Shown: piece after piece, positions 54,207 through 63,631 of the stretch
Layout: each line of letters opens with the position of its first letter
How positions within the stretch are numbered: the first letter of the stretch is position 1
NCBI GenBank assembly: GCA_900543795.1
Contig: UQSH01000003.1
Span: 13,498 to 77,497, forward strand
From: an uncultured Oscillospiraceae bacterium
Lineage (GTDB): Bacteria > Bacillota > Clostridia > Oscillospirales > Acutalibacteraceae
Length of the DNA: 64,000 nucleotides
Direction of reading: 5' to 3'
The notes under the pieces: generated by a model
Seen by the model: only the letters and a program-made list of their open reading frames with translations
Databases searched by the model: none
What the model was told of the DNA's origin: nothing
Program-made: the position numbers and the translations under genes

Positions 54207-54841
54207 AATAAATTCTTTATGGCGCAGATAATCTCTTTGTTATCCGCTCCGCCCTTTTCCTTATTTTCAAGATAGTTTAAAAGATGATAAAAATATTCCT
54301 TATGCTCAAAGCTTTTAATTTCGCCCAAATAATAATAAGCCTTGCTTCGCTTGATTATATTTCCCGTATAATAAGCATCAAACACATTATAGCAACGATT
54401 GCCATCTTTAACGATAATATCATTTTGAATTTCAAAGCCGTTTTCGCATAGGTAACGGCGAAGAATTTCGCTGTGAGTCATAGGATTGAAAATAAAATGC
54501 TTTTCCTTATTTTCAACCCAACTGCAAGAGGACAGGATATTTACGATAAGCTCTGCTCCCATACCGCATATTGATATATCCGAGCAATCACTTTCGCTAA
54601 TACCTTCAAGTCCGTTAGACAAAACGCACTTAACCTTGTTCTCAAAGCCGCACTCCTTAACAAGCAGTTGGCAGGAACGGAGCGGTCCTTCGTTTACATC
54701 GCTTGCAACTGCGCCCTTAATTTTACCGGTTTGAAGAAGATATACAGGAAGAAAGCCGTGGTCGCAGCCTATATCAGCAAGAACACAGCCCTGCCTGACA
54801 AGCTGCGCCGCAGCGCTCAATCTTGGGGTTAATTTTATCAT
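54203..54841 (-). CDS. trmK: tRNA (adenine(22)-N1)-methyltransferase TrmK
   Basis: A 212-residue SAM-dependent methyltransferase making m1A22 in tRNA. It starts LTPRLSAAAQLVRQG, with the SAM motif ADIGCDHGFLPVYLL and SISGMGAELIV-like NIxxxGMG sequence (SICGMGAELIVNIL). It is followed by nif3 as in Bacillus and preceded, 1 bp away, by a DUF1858 gene. Confidence 0.93.
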   Translation of the reverse strand: MIKLTPRLSAAAQLVRQGCVLADIGCDHGFLPVYLLQTGKIKGAVASDVNEGPLRSCQLLVKECGFENKVKCVLSNGLEGISESDCSDISICGMGAELIVNILSSCSWVENKEKHFIFNPMTHSEILRRYLCENGFEIQNDIIVKDGNRCYNVFDAYYTGNIIKRSKAYYYLGEIKSFEHKEYFYHLLNYLENKEKGGADNKEIICAIKNLL

Positions 54842-54842
54842 T

Positions 54843-55040
54843 TTATTTTAAAAGCTCGTTGATTGAGGCAACAAGCTCGTCTGCATCAGTTCCGTGAACA
54901 TAGCAAGCCTGCTCAATTGTTTCGCCTCTTGATGACGGGCAGCCGAGACAGTGCATTCCGATTTCAAGGAAAAGCGGAGCAGCGTCCGGGCAGGCGTCAA
55001 GAATATCACCGATAATTGTTTCCTTAGTTACTTCTTTCAT
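54843..55040 (-). CDS. DUF1858 small Cys protein
   Basis: A 65-residue protein with the DUF1858 pattern: TIGDILDACPDAAPLFLEIGMHCLGCPSSR (in parts), including the CxxC-like CLGCP motif that suggests a redox-active disulfide or metal site. Members often accompany hybrid-cluster protein and tRNA-modification genes. Here it heads the trmK-nif3 unit. Function unknown. Confidence 0.9.
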   Translation of the reverse strand: MKEVTKETIIGDILDACPDAAPLFLEIGMHCLGCPSSRGETIEQACYVHGTDADELVASINELLK

Positions 55041-55097
55041 AATATTAAACCTCTTTCATTTTTTATATGCTCATATTATAATATAAAATAAAATAGT

Positions 55098-55126
55098 TTG
55101 CAAGTGAACAAATAATATGTTAATAT
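55098..55126 (+). promoter_or_regulatory. Probable sigma-A promoter of the DUF4364 gene
   Basis: TTGCAA (55098-55103), a 17-nt spacer and TAATAT (55121-55126), about 52 nt before the start. Confidence 0.5.
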
Positions 55127-55178
55127 ATTTTCATATAGGGTAACACCACTGCTTATCATTACCCTAAGAGGTGTAATT

Positions 55179-55772
55179 ATGAGTAAAAAAGATAAAGAAA
55201 ACATAGATTTTGACGCATTGACATACGGAATAACAGAGGGCGGTTTACGCTCAACGCTTGAAATTAACCTTTTGATTTGCTATCTTGTTGTTAATTCAAA
55301 ATGCAGGCTGACCGAAAAGCTTGTTATCGACACAATGACAGAGGGCGAAATTGCAAATTATTTTGAAGCAACATCTGCTCTTAAAAAGCTTATTGAACGC
55401 CAAACGGTTATTTTAGATGAAAACGGATTTTTAGTTCCCGGCAAAAACTGCGTGAATTTGATGGAGCTTGTTGAAAACGATTTGCCGTATTCAATAAGAA
55501 AAAAGAGCATTGAGCTTTCGGCAAAGCTTGCAGTTAAGGAGCTTTATAAGGAAGAAAACAAGGTTGAGATAAATAAAAAAGACGATAACAGCTATGATGT
55601 TACAATGCACATTCAGGAAAACGGCAAGGATTTTATGACGCTTACGCTAAATCTGCCCACGAGTGCACAGGCGCAAATGGTTGAGGACAGATTTTATGAT
55701 AATCCCCCGAAGCTTTATAAAAACCTTATTGATTATCTTTTTACTGAGGACAGCGAAAGCGAGGATAATTAA
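55179..55772 (+). CDS. DUF4364 family protein (winged-helix-like)
   Basis: A 197-residue protein with GITEGGLRSTLEINLLICYL at the N-terminus, probably a winged helix, and a C-terminal alpha/beta part ending in acidic residues. This matches the clostridial DUF4364 family of presumed DNA-binding regulators; targets are unknown. It is monocistronic, with a promoter and a terminator, and an AAGAGGTG ribosome-binding site 7 nt from the start. Confidence 0.85.
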   Translation: MSKKDKENIDFDALTYGITEGGLRSTLEINLLICYLVVNSKCRLTEKLVIDTMTEGEIANYFEATSALKKLIERQTVILDENGFLVPGKNCVNLMELVENDLPYSIRKKSIELSAKLAVKELYKEENKVEINKKDDNSYDVTMHIQENGKDFMTLTLNLPTSAQAQMVEDRFYDNPPKLYKNLIDYLFTEDSESEDN

Positions 55773-55794
55773 AAATCTCTTATATATATACAAA

Positions 55795-55820
55795 AAATCC
55801 ACCGAAAAATCGGTGGATTT
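55795..55820. terminator. Bidirectional terminator between DUF4364 and ispH-rpsA
   Basis: AAATCCACCGA (55795-55805) pairs perfectly with TCGGTGGATTT (55810-55820) around AAAAA-type loop sequence; A- and T-runs flank it on both sides. Confidence 0.85.
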
Positions 55821-55836
55821 TATTATTTGAATTGAA

Positions 55837-57975
55837 TTATTCAGCAGCTTCCTCTGCGGGAGCTTCTTCAACAGTAGCTTCTTCAACGGGAGCCTCTTCA
55901 ACAGGAGCTTCTTCAACAGGAGCCTCTTCAACGGGAGCGTCCACTGCTTCGTCAGCAAGAGCCTCGATTGTTTCCTCAGGCTTTTCAATAAGCTCCTTCA
56001 TTGAAAGACTTACTCTCTTCTTATCAAAATCAATATCGGTTATAACAACATCAACCTCATCGCCTACGCTGAGCACATCAGCAGGAGTTTTAATTCTTTC
56101 CCAGCTGATTTGGCTGATATGGATAAGTCCCTCAATTCCGGGGATAACGGTTGCGAATGCACCGAATGAGGTTACGCCGGCAATTTTTGCGGAAAGCTTT
56201 GTGCCGATCGGATAATCTCTTTTAAGGATTTCCCACGGGTTGTCCTCAACCTTTTTGAAGCCGAGTGAAACCTTTTGATTTTCACGATCGAGAGCCTTAA
56301 TATAAACCTCTACCTGATCGCCAACCTTAACAACCTCTGACGGAGACTTAATGCGGGTCCAGGAAAGCTCGCTGATATGAATCATACCGTCTATTCCGCC
56401 GATGTCAACAAAAGCACCGTAATTAGTTAATGATTTAACCGTGCCGTTAAATTTCATTCCTTCTTCAAGAGTTTCCCAAGCCTTTTCACGAGCGGCCTTT
56501 CTTTCCTCGTTTAAAACAACTCTGATTGAGCCAACTGCTCTTCTTCTTTGCTTGTTAACATCAATGATTTTGAATCTTACGGTTGTGCCTTTAAGAATAT
56601 CAAGCTCTTGATTTTTCGGAACACCTGTGAGAGAAGCAGGAATGAACACTCTTGTTCCCTTAACTGTGCAGAGCACGCCGCCGCGAACAACTGCAACAAC
56701 AGGTGATTCGAGAATTTCCTCGTTTTCAAAGGCGGCAACGATATCGTCCCAGCCTCTGTAAGCGTCTGTTAATTTCTTTGAAAGCTTAAGAACACCGTCT
56801 TGATCGTCTGTTTTTAAAATCATAAGATCAAGCTCATCGCCGATTGAAACGATATCTTCGCATTTATCAAACGGCTCTGCTGAAAGATCGTCATAAGCTA
56901 TAACGCCTGTTTGCTTTCTTCCGGGAACATCAACAAACACCTCGGAAGGAGTGATGTTTACAACAATTCCCTTAACAATTTTGCTTGTGTCGTTTTTGCT
57001 GAATGATTGCTCGAGCATTTCTGCGAAGGTTTCACCATCAGCAGATGCTTCGACAGCAGCCGTATCGGCTTTATCAGCGGTTTCTGCTGTCTCCGCAGCA
57101 TTTTCAGCTGCTTCAACTTCCTTTTCTTTAATTTCTTCGGACATGGTTTTTAGTACCTCCTTGATAATTACCGAGGGAGTAGATGCCCCGGCAGTAATTC
57201 CAACTACATTGAAACCTGAAAAATCTATCTCAGAAAGCTCGCTTGCAGTTTCTATAAGAAACGCTTTTGCATTTTCCGAACAAACATCTCTAAGTTTGCA
57301 GGTATTGGATGAATGGCGACCTCCGATGATAATCATAGCGTCGCACTCCCTGGATAGTGCAAGCGCTTCTGCCTGTCTGTCGGACGTTGCATTGCATATT
57401 GTATCAAATATTTCACAATTTGTACATACCTTTTTAAGAAATTTCTCGCATTTTTTCCATTCTTTAAGGCTAAAAGTTGTTTGAGAAACGCAAATCAGAG
57501 GATTTTTTTCAAAATTTTCGTTATTTTTGAGTATTTCTTCGAGCTCTTCAAGGTTTTTAAAAACAAATGACCTGCCCGTGCAAAAGGAGCGAATACCCAA
57601 AACCTCGGGATGATTTTTATCTCCGGCAATGAGCGTTACCGTTTTTTCGGGCTGACTGCTGACAATCTTATGAATCTTCTTAACAAACGGGCATGTTGCG
57701 TCTATATATGAAAGCTCTCTGCTCTCAATATCCTCTATAACGCTTTTTTCAACGCCGTGAGTTCTCACAACTATTTTATAGCCGTCCTTACACTCTGCGG
57801 GAGAGCTGATAGAGTAAACGCCCTTGTGCTCAAGATCCTCAACAAGCTGGCGATTATGAATTATGGGACCGAGAGTTGAAACCCTTTCCCCCTTTTCAAC
57901 AAGACCGTAAACAAGATTTACAGCCCTGTCAACGCCAAAGCAAAAGCCTGCTGTTTTTGCAAGTTTAATCTGCAT
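55837..57975 (-). CDS. ispH: IspH–ribosomal protein S1 fusion (HMBPP reductase plus S1 domains)
   Basis: This bifunctional protein is known from Clostridia. Residues about 1-283 are 4-hydroxy-3-methylbut-2-enyl diphosphate reductase (MEP pathway): cluster Cys in AGFCFGV, in DATCPFVK and in DTICNATSDRQ, with HNRQLVEDL and TGASTPS motifs. A Glu/Ala/Asp-rich linker follows. Four S1 RNA-binding domains follow, the third and fourth well formed (GMKFNGTVKSLTNYGAFVDI and GTKLSAKIAGVTSFGAFATV). The end is a pentapeptide (APVEE) repeat encoded by a 15-bp tandem repeat. ATG 57975 is preferred (MQIKLAKTAGFCFGV); ATG 57984 is the alternative. The gene overlaps plsC. Confidence 0.95.
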   Translation of the reverse strand: MQIKLAKTAGFCFGVDRAVNLVYGLVEKGERVSTLGPIIHNRQLVEDLEHKGVYSISSPAECKDGYKIVVRTHGVEKSVIEDIESRELSYIDATCPFVKKIHKIVSSQPEKTVTLIAGDKNHPEVLGIRSFCTGRSFVFKNLEELEEILKNNENFEKNPLICVSQTTFSLKEWKKCEKFLKKVCTNCEIFDTICNATSDRQAEALALSRECDAMIIIGGRHSSNTCKLRDVCSENAKAFLIETASELSEIDFSGFNVVGITAGASTPSVIIKEVLKTMSEEIKEKEVEAAENAAETAETADKADTAAVEASADGETFAEMLEQSFSKNDTSKIVKGIVVNITPSEVFVDVPGRKQTGVIAYDDLSAEPFDKCEDIVSIGDELDLMILKTDDQDGVLKLSKKLTDAYRGWDDIVAAFENEEILESPVVAVVRGGVLCTVKGTRVFIPASLTGVPKNQELDILKGTTVRFKIIDVNKQRRRAVGSIRVVLNEERKAAREKAWETLEEGMKFNGTVKSLTNYGAFVDIGGIDGMIHISELSWTRIKSPSEVVKVGDQVEVYIKALDRENQKVSLGFKKVEDNPWEILKRDYPIGTKLSAKIAGVTSFGAFATVIPGIEGLIHISQISWERIKTPADVLSVGDEVDVVITDIDFDKKRVSLSMKELIEKPEETIEALADEAVDAPVEEAPVEEAPVEEAPVEEATVEEAPAEEAAE
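55859..55933 (-). repeat. 15-bp tandem repeat coding for APVEE units
   Basis: Five nearly identical 15-bp units (55859-55873, 55874-55888, 55889-55903, 55904-55918, 55919-55933) differing mostly at synonymous or single sites. They encode the acidic C-terminal tail of the IspH-S1 fusion. Confidence 0.9.
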
Positions 57976-58624
57976 TATTTTCATTCTCCCAAAGCTCTGT
58001 TATTGAGTCCATAACCTTATTTGCGGCATTCTTAATATCATGAGGACCGGGCTGCTCCATATCAAGCCCCAAATCGGAAAGAGTCATCATTTTACCGTAG
58101 CTGACAGTTACCTTTTTAAAGGGCTTAATGGGCCCGTTGCAATAAATTGCGCAGGGCAAAACAGACGCACCCGTTGCCTTGGCTATAACCGCAACGCCAG
58201 CCTTTGCCTTTTGAGGAACGCCGTTTTTATCCTTAATTCTTCTGCCCTCGGGGCAAATTGCCATAACATGCCCCTCTTCAATTATTTTTTCACCGTATTC
58301 AATAGCGGAGTTATCGCCCTTACCTCTTCTTACCGGGAAGCCGTAAAGATGCTTAATAACCCAACCCACTAACGGATTTTTGAAAAGCTCAACCTTTGCC
58401 ATAAAATGAAGCGGCGGAACGCTTTTCGGCATTGATGCAAAAACGGGATCCATTGCGCTTGTGTGATTAATTGCAACTATGTATCTTTGGTTTTTATCGG
58501 TTGGAACATTTTCAAGCCCTTTAAAATTCAATTTGAAAACACCTTTAAAAATCGGGCCGAAAACATTTTTAACAAAGCCGTAAAATTTATAATGCTTAAC
58601 AACGGAATAGTCAAAGCTTACCAT
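57965..58624 (-). CDS. plsC: 1-acyl-sn-glycerol-3-phosphate acyltransferase
   Basis: A 219-residue membrane-associated acyltransferase adding the second acyl chain in phosphatidic acid synthesis. The catalytic motif is NHTSAMDPV (H-x4-D), the glycerophosphate site is PEGRRIKDKNG, and a short hydrophobic N-terminus is present. It overlaps cmk by 7 bp and the ispH-S1 fusion by 11 bp, in the cmk-plsC-ispH/rpsA order common in Clostridia. Confidence 0.95.
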   Translation of the reverse strand: MVSFDYSVVKHYKFYGFVKNVFGPIFKGVFKLNFKGLENVPTDKNQRYIVAINHTSAMDPVFASMPKSVPPLHFMAKVELFKNPLVGWVIKHLYGFPVRRGKGDNSAIEYGEKIIEEGHVMAICPEGRRIKDKNGVPQKAKAGVAVIAKATGASVLPCAIYCNGPIKPFKKVTVSYGKMMTLSDLGLDMEQPGPHDIKNAANKVMDSITELWENENNAD

Positions 58625-59286
58625 TTCATTTCTCCTTTTATGATATTCTTTATAAGCTCTGTGCCTTCGGCAAGAGAGAGCGAGGTTGTGTCTGCCATAA
58701 CGGAATCCTTCGTTGGCTTGAGCGGAGCGATTTCCCTGTGGCTATCCTGATAATCACGGGCATTAACATCGGCAAGCACCTCTTCATAGGTTACCTTTTC
58801 GCCCTTTTCAATAAGCTCCTTATATCTGCGCTCTGCCCTGCACTCGGCAGAAGCAGACAGGAAAATTTTTACATTTGCATTGGGAAGAACAACCGTTGCA
58901 ATATCACGCCCGTCCATTATAACATTGTTCTCTCTTGCAATAGAGCGTTGAAGCTCAAGCAGAAATTCACGCACCTGCGGAATTTTAGAAACATTTGAAG
59001 CGCCCATTGAAATTTCGGGAGTTCTTATTAAATCGGAAACATCCTTGCCGTTTAAGAATACTCTTTGAGTATTAGTTTCATCAAATTTCAGCTCAACGGT
59101 TGTTTCTTTAAGCATTTCAACAATGCCCTTTTCATCATTCAAAACGCCGTTTCGCAATGCGTTGAGGGCAACTGCTCTGTAAAGCGCACCCGTGTCAACA
59201 TAAATAAAGCCCAGCTCCTTTGCGCAAGCCTTTGCTATTGTGCTTTTGCCTGCACCGGCAGGGCCGTCTATTGCAACATTAATCAT
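58618..59286 (-). CDS. cmk: Cytidylate kinase
   Basis: A 222-residue NMP kinase phosphorylating CMP and dCMP. The P-loop is DGPAGAGKSTIAK; YVDTGALYRAVAL, DGRDIATVVLPNANVKIFLS and the lid RAERRYKELIEKG are typical. It lies 20 bp downstream of the yhiN-type gene. Confidence 0.97.
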   Translation of the reverse strand: MINVAIDGPAGAGKSTIAKACAKELGFIYVDTGALYRAVALNALRNGVLNDEKGIVEMLKETTVELKFDETNTQRVFLNGKDVSDLIRTPEISMGASNVSKIPQVREFLLELQRSIARENNVIMDGRDIATVVLPNANVKIFLSASAECRAERRYKELIEKGEKVTYEEVLADVNARDYQDSHREIAPLKPTKDSVMADTTSLSLAEGTELIKNIIKGEMKW

Positions 59287-59306
59287 ACATAAAATCCTTT
59301 CAGAAT

Positions 59307-60533
59307 TTATTTCATATTATTTCCGCAGGCATAGCCCGTTGAAAAAGCGATTTGCAGATTAAATCCGCCCGTATAGGCATCCACATCAATAACCTCGCCT
59401 GCAAAATAAAGATTATCAACAAGCTTTGACTGCATTGTTTTGGGATTAATTTCCTTAACATCAACTCCGCCGCTTGTTATTACTGCGGCTTCAATTCCGT
59501 AAAAATCGGATATATTAACCGTAAAGCTCTTTATAAGCTCGGCAAGGGCTTTTCGCTGCTGCCTCGTGATTTCATTAACCTTTTTTGACGGAGCAATTCC
59601 CGAAAGCTCAACAATAACGGGAATTAGTTTTTTAGGCAAAAGAGCCGAAAGAGAATTAATAAAATCCTTGTTTAATTCATTTGAAAAATCACGCAAAATC
59701 CTTTTATCAAGCGCTTCAATGTCTAACGCAGGCTTTAAATCAATAACAAGCCTTAATTCGTTATTATTAATCATATTGATATGGCTTGAAGCCGAAAGAA
59801 CAACGGGGCCGCTTACTCCGAAATGAGTGAAAAGAAGCTCTCCGAAATCGGAATAAATTTCCTTTTGATTTTCAATAAGCCTGACAGAAATATTTTTCAG
59901 AGATAAGCCTTGAAGCCTTGGGATAAAATTATTACTGCAAACAAGCGGAACAAGGCTCGGCTTAATCGGTGTTATATTATGCCCTGCCGATTTTGCAAGG
60001 CGGTAACCGTCGCCCGTTGAGCCTGTTGCGGGATAGCTTTTTCCACCCGTGCATATTGCAACGCTTGTGCAATCAATTTTTTCTCCGTTTTCAAGAACAA
60101 CGCAGCTTATTTTGCCGTTTTCAAATTCAAAATACTGCGCTGTGCCGTGAATAAAAACAACGCCTTTATTTTTTGCATTTTTAACAAGAGCGTCAACAAT
60201 ATCACTTGCTTTATCGGAGGCAGGAAAAACACGGCATCCTCTTTCAATTTTTGTTTTCACGCCGAGCTCCTCGAAAAAAGCAATGGTGTCATACGGCATA
60301 AATTCGGAAAAAGCAGAATAAAGAAAACGGGGATTGCGGGGAACATTAGATATAAGCTCGTTTAAATCGAAGCAGGCATTTGTTACATTGCACCTGCCCT
60401 TGCCCGTTATCATAAGCTTGCGTGCGCATTTCGGCATTTTTTCAATTATAACGGCTTCATTGCCCCGAGAAGCGCTCTGCGCCGCCGCCATTAAGCCTGC
60501 GGCTCCGCCTCCTATAATAACTGTTTTTCCCAT
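59307..60533 (-). CDS. HI0933/YhiN-family FAD-dependent oxidoreductase
   Basis: A 408-residue flavoprotein with the dinucleotide-binding motif VIIGGGAAGLMAAAQSA at the N-terminus, KCARKLMITGKGRCNVTNAC, and C-terminal GGVDVKEINPKTMQSK and LYFAGEVIDVDAYTGGFNLQ, which define the HI0933 family. The substrate is unknown. It is the first gene of the cluster leading to cmk, plsC and ispH-rpsA. Confidence 0.93.
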   Translation of the reverse strand: MGKTVIIGGGAAGLMAAAQSASRGNEAVIIEKMPKCARKLMITGKGRCNVTNACFDLNELISNVPRNPRFLYSAFSEFMPYDTIAFFEELGVKTKIERGCRVFPASDKASDIVDALVKNAKNKGVVFIHGTAQYFEFENGKISCVVLENGEKIDCTSVAICTGGKSYPATGSTGDGYRLAKSAGHNITPIKPSLVPLVCSNNFIPRLQGLSLKNISVRLIENQKEIYSDFGELLFTHFGVSGPVVLSASSHINMINNNELRLVIDLKPALDIEALDKRILRDFSNELNKDFINSLSALLPKKLIPVIVELSGIAPSKKVNEITRQQRKALAELIKSFTVNISDFYGIEAAVITSGGVDVKEINPKTMQSKLVDNLYFAGEVIDVDAYTGGFNLQIAFSTGYACGNNMK

Positions 60534-60568
60534 AAAGCACCTAAAATAAAATTATTATTAATTATAAA

Positions 60569-62458
60569 TTAACTGTCTGCCTTTGTCAATTCCTCGCAGG
60601 CAGTCTCCCATTCCTCATAAAGTGAATCGCGAAGCCTTGTTTTTTCTTCAAGGCGTGCATTGACTTTAAGAAATTCCTCATAAGGAGGATTGCAATTTAA
60701 CTCCTCTTCAATCAGTCCTATTTCGTCCTCTGTGTTTTCAATATCCTCTTCAAGCCTTGAAATTTTTGTTTTCAGCTTTCTTATTGCACTTGCTCTTTCT
60801 TTTTTAAGCTTATAATCGTTTTGCTTAGGAGCCTTAACTGCTTTAATCTCTTCGGCTTTTTCGGCTTTTCGTTCTATATAATAATCGTAATTACCGTCAT
60901 AACGCTTAATGCCGTTGGCAGTTAGTTCAAGAATACCCGTTGCAAGCTTATTAATAAAATATCTGTCGTGAGAAACAACAAGCATTGTGCCGCTGTAATT
61001 AAGAAGCGTGTTTTCAAGCTCCTCACGGGAATTTGCATCAAGATGGTTTGTTGGCTCGTCAAGCAAAAGAAGGTTATATCTGCCGAGCATTAGCTTCAAA
61101 AGGGCAATTCTTGCTCTTTCTCCGCCGGAGCACTTTGAAAGAGGTCTGAAAACATCGTCGCCTGTAAAAAGAAAAGCGGCAAGAGCGTTTCTTATCTGCG
61201 TTTCGGTCATAGCGGGAAAGGCAGACCACACCTCGTCAATTGCGGTTTTATTAAGGTCAAGCTTTGCCTGAATCTGATCAAAATAGCCCGTAAAAAGATT
61301 TGCTCCGTATTTATAAGAGCCTGTATCGGCTGAATAATCGTTAACAAGTATTTTTAAAAGCGTTGTTTTTCCGCAGCCGTTATCGCCGACAAGAAAAATC
61401 CGCTCACCTTTTTTTATCTCAAACGAGGCACCGCTGAAAACCTTTTTGCCCGAAAATGATTTTGAAATATCCTTAACGCTTAACACATCCTCGCCCGAAA
61501 CACATTTCGGACTGAAATCAAAGCGTATTTTTTTCAGCCTTGCATCGGGAACAACAAGCTGAGCCTTAATTCTTTCAATAACCTTTTCCTTGCTTTCTGC
61601 GGTTTTTATATTCTTTTCCCTATTCCATCTTCTTTGCTGCTCAATAATTCCCTCAAGGCGTTCAATTTCCTTCATATCATTTTCGTATTTTTCGGAAATT
61701 GCCTTTTGCTCTGCTTCCTTTTTAACGAGAAACTGCGAATAGCAGCCTTTATACGAACGGATTTTTTTATTCTCTATTTCAATAGTTTTATCGGTTATTT
61801 TATCAAGAAAATACCTGTCATGCGAGATAACGATAAACGCACCTGAAAAGGAGGAAAGGAAGCCTTCAAGCCATTCAACTGCACTAATATCAAGGTGGTT
61901 GGTGGGCTCATCGAGTAAAAGCAAATCAGCCCTTGAAAGTAAAAGCTTTGCAAGAATAAGCTTTGAACGCTGACCGCCCGAAAGCTTTGAGGTTTGAGTT
62001 TCAAATTCGCTTTCCGAAAAGCCGAGACCGATAAGGCTTGACCGTGTTAAGCTTTTATAGGTTAAGCCGCCGTTTGAATTGAAAAGCTCTGTTAAATAAT
62101 CCTGCCTTGCAATTAATTCGGCAGACGGGCTGCGGGTTATTTCATCTGCAAGCAATGAAAGCTCGTTTTCAATTTGAATAAGCTCATCAAAAACGGAAAT
62201 AAGCTCATTATAAACGGTTTTATTATCGGAGCAGGTGTGCTGCTCCATATAACCGAGCTTTATGCCTTTACCTAAAAAAGCTCCTCCCTCAGTTGCTTCA
62301 TATTCGCCTGTTAAGACCTTGAACAAAGAGGTTTTGCCAACTCCGTTTGCACCTACAAAGCCTACCTTATCCTTTTCTCCAACCTCAAATGAAGCATTTT
62401 GGAAAAGGACATTATCGCCGAAGGACAATGTTAAATTTTGCACGCTGACTGCCGACAT
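60569..62458 (-). CDS. ABC-F family ATPase
   Basis: A 629-residue soluble protein with two ATP-binding cassettes and no membrane segments. Walker A is GANGVGKTSL and GDNGCGKTTL; signatures are LSGGQRSKL and CSGGERARI; Walker B is LLLLDEPTNHLD twice. A linker of about 80 residues joins the domains, and a C-terminal coiled coil (about 540-629) follows. ABC-F proteins act on ribosomes, in translation rescue or antibiotic resistance; this one is Uup/YdiF-like and not obviously a resistance protein. Confidence 0.95.
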   Translation of the reverse strand: MSAVSVQNLTLSFGDNVLFQNASFEVGEKDKVGFVGANGVGKTSLFKVLTGEYEATEGGAFLGKGIKLGYMEQHTCSDNKTVYNELISVFDELIQIENELSLLADEITRSPSAELIARQDYLTELFNSNGGLTYKSLTRSSLIGLGFSESEFETQTSKLSGGQRSKLILAKLLLSRADLLLLDEPTNHLDISAVEWLEGFLSSFSGAFIVISHDRYFLDKITDKTIEIENKKIRSYKGCYSQFLVKKEAEQKAISEKYENDMKEIERLEGIIEQQRRWNREKNIKTAESKEKVIERIKAQLVVPDARLKKIRFDFSPKCVSGEDVLSVKDISKSFSGKKVFSGASFEIKKGERIFLVGDNGCGKTTLLKILVNDYSADTGSYKYGANLFTGYFDQIQAKLDLNKTAIDEVWSAFPAMTETQIRNALAAFLFTGDDVFRPLSKCSGGERARIALLKLMLGRYNLLLLDEPTNHLDANSREELENTLLNYSGTMLVVSHDRYFINKLATGILELTANGIKRYDGNYDYYIERKAEKAEEIKAVKAPKQNDYKLKKERASAIRKLKTKISRLEEDIENTEDEIGLIEEELNCNPPYEEFLKVNARLEEKTRLRDSLYEEWETACEELTKADS

Positions 62459-62528
62459 AGTTATCTCCGTAAAAATATTGTAAATATAAATCTTAATTTT
62501 ATCAAAACATATTTTACACTATTACGGC

Positions 62529-62557
62529 TTGAATGTGAAGCAAAATTTTGATATATT
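62529..62557 (+). promoter_or_regulatory. Sigma-A promoter of manA
   Basis: TTGAAT (62529-62534), a 17-nt spacer and TATATT (62552-62557), about 41 nt before the start. Confidence 0.55.
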
Positions 62558-62598
62558 ATAAATGTTATAAAACAAAATATATAAATGAGGGCACAAAA

Positions 62599-63555
62599 AT
62601 GGATATTTTGGAATTAAAACCTGTTTTTAAGGATTATATTTGGGGCGGAACAAGGCTAAAAGACGATTTCGGCTTTAAAACAGAGCTAAACCCCGTTGCA
62701 GAGGGCTGGATGCTTTCCTGCCACAAGGACGGACAAAGCACCGTTTTAAACGACGGCTACGGCGAAAGAACGCTTGAAGAGATTATTGAAGAGGGCTCAA
62801 AGGAAAAAATTCTCGGAACAAGCTCTCTTAAATTCCCCTATTTTCCGATTTTAATTAAGCTGATTGACGCAAAAAACGATTTATCAATTCAGGTTCATCC
62901 CGATAACGAATATGCGAGGCGAGTTGAAAACGAATTCGGAAAAACAGAAATTTGGTATGTTCTTGACGCAGAGCCTGACGCAAAGCTGATTTACGGATTT
63001 AAAGAAAAAATCTCTAAGGAGGAATTTGAGGAGGCAATCAAAAACAACACGCTTTTAGATGTGCTTAACATAGTTAATGTTAAAAAGGGTGATTTGTTTT
63101 TTATTGAAGCCGGAACGGTTCACGCAATCGGAAAGGGCACATTTATTGCGGAAATTCAGCAAAACAGCAATTCAACATACAGGGTTTATGACTACGGCAG
63201 AGTCGGTAAGGACGGAAGGCCGAGAGAGCTTCATATAAAAAAGGCAGTTGATGTTTCAAAAACAGAGCCTGCTTCATACCCCACTCATCCGCTTGAAAAT
63301 GCCGTTAAAACCGAATACGGCGAAAGGCAGCTTTTAACAAAATGCGATTTATTCACTGTTGAACGCTATTTAGTAAACTCTGAACTTACACTTAAAACAG
63401 ACGAAAAATCCTTTAATCACATTCTTGTTACGGAAGGCAGCGGAGCAATCGACGGAAGAGAATTTAAAAAGGGCGCAAGCTTTTTCGTGCCGGCAAGCTA
63501 CGGAGAATACTGCATAACGGGAGATAATGCAGAAATTATTGTTACGGGCATTTAA
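62599..63555 (+). CDS. manA: Mannose-6-phosphate isomerase, class I
   Basis: The enzyme interconverts mannose-6-phosphate and fructose-6-phosphate. The 318-residue protein begins MDILELKPVFKDYIWGG and has zinc ligands in IQVHPDNEYA, KTEIWYVL and GTVHAIGKG. This short form is common in Firmicutes. ATG 62599 is chosen because GAGGG lies 7 nt upstream and the family N-terminus starts there; an upstream frame to 62548 has no site. Confidence 0.95.
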   Translation: MDILELKPVFKDYIWGGTRLKDDFGFKTELNPVAEGWMLSCHKDGQSTVLNDGYGERTLEEIIEEGSKEKILGTSSLKFPYFPILIKLIDAKNDLSIQVHPDNEYARRVENEFGKTEIWYVLDAEPDAKLIYGFKEKISKEEFEEAIKNNTLLDVLNIVNVKKGDLFFIEAGTVHAIGKGTFIAEIQQNSNSTYRVYDYGRVGKDGRPRELHIKKAVDVSKTEPASYPTHPLENAVKTEYGERQLLTKCDLFTVERYLVNSELTLKTDEKSFNHILVTEGSGAIDGREFKKGASFFVPASYGEYCITGDNAEIIVTGI

Positions 63556-63574
63556 AAAATTTATAATTTTGAAT

Positions 63575-63613
63575 AAAAGGTTGTTAGTTAGGGTAAGATA
63601 CTAACAACCTTTT
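63575..63613 (+). terminator. Terminator of manA
   Basis: AAAAGGTTGTTAGT (63575-63588) pairs perfectly with ACTAACAACCTTTT (63600-63613). Confidence 0.8.
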
Positions 63614-63631
63614 ATGTTTGGAGATGATTAA

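Noticed and set aside
55647..56215. Leu/Lys-rich and Ala/Ser-rich frames opposite the APVEE repeat (55647-55988, 55832-56215)
   Set aside because: Out-of-frame readings of the 15-bp tandem repeat.
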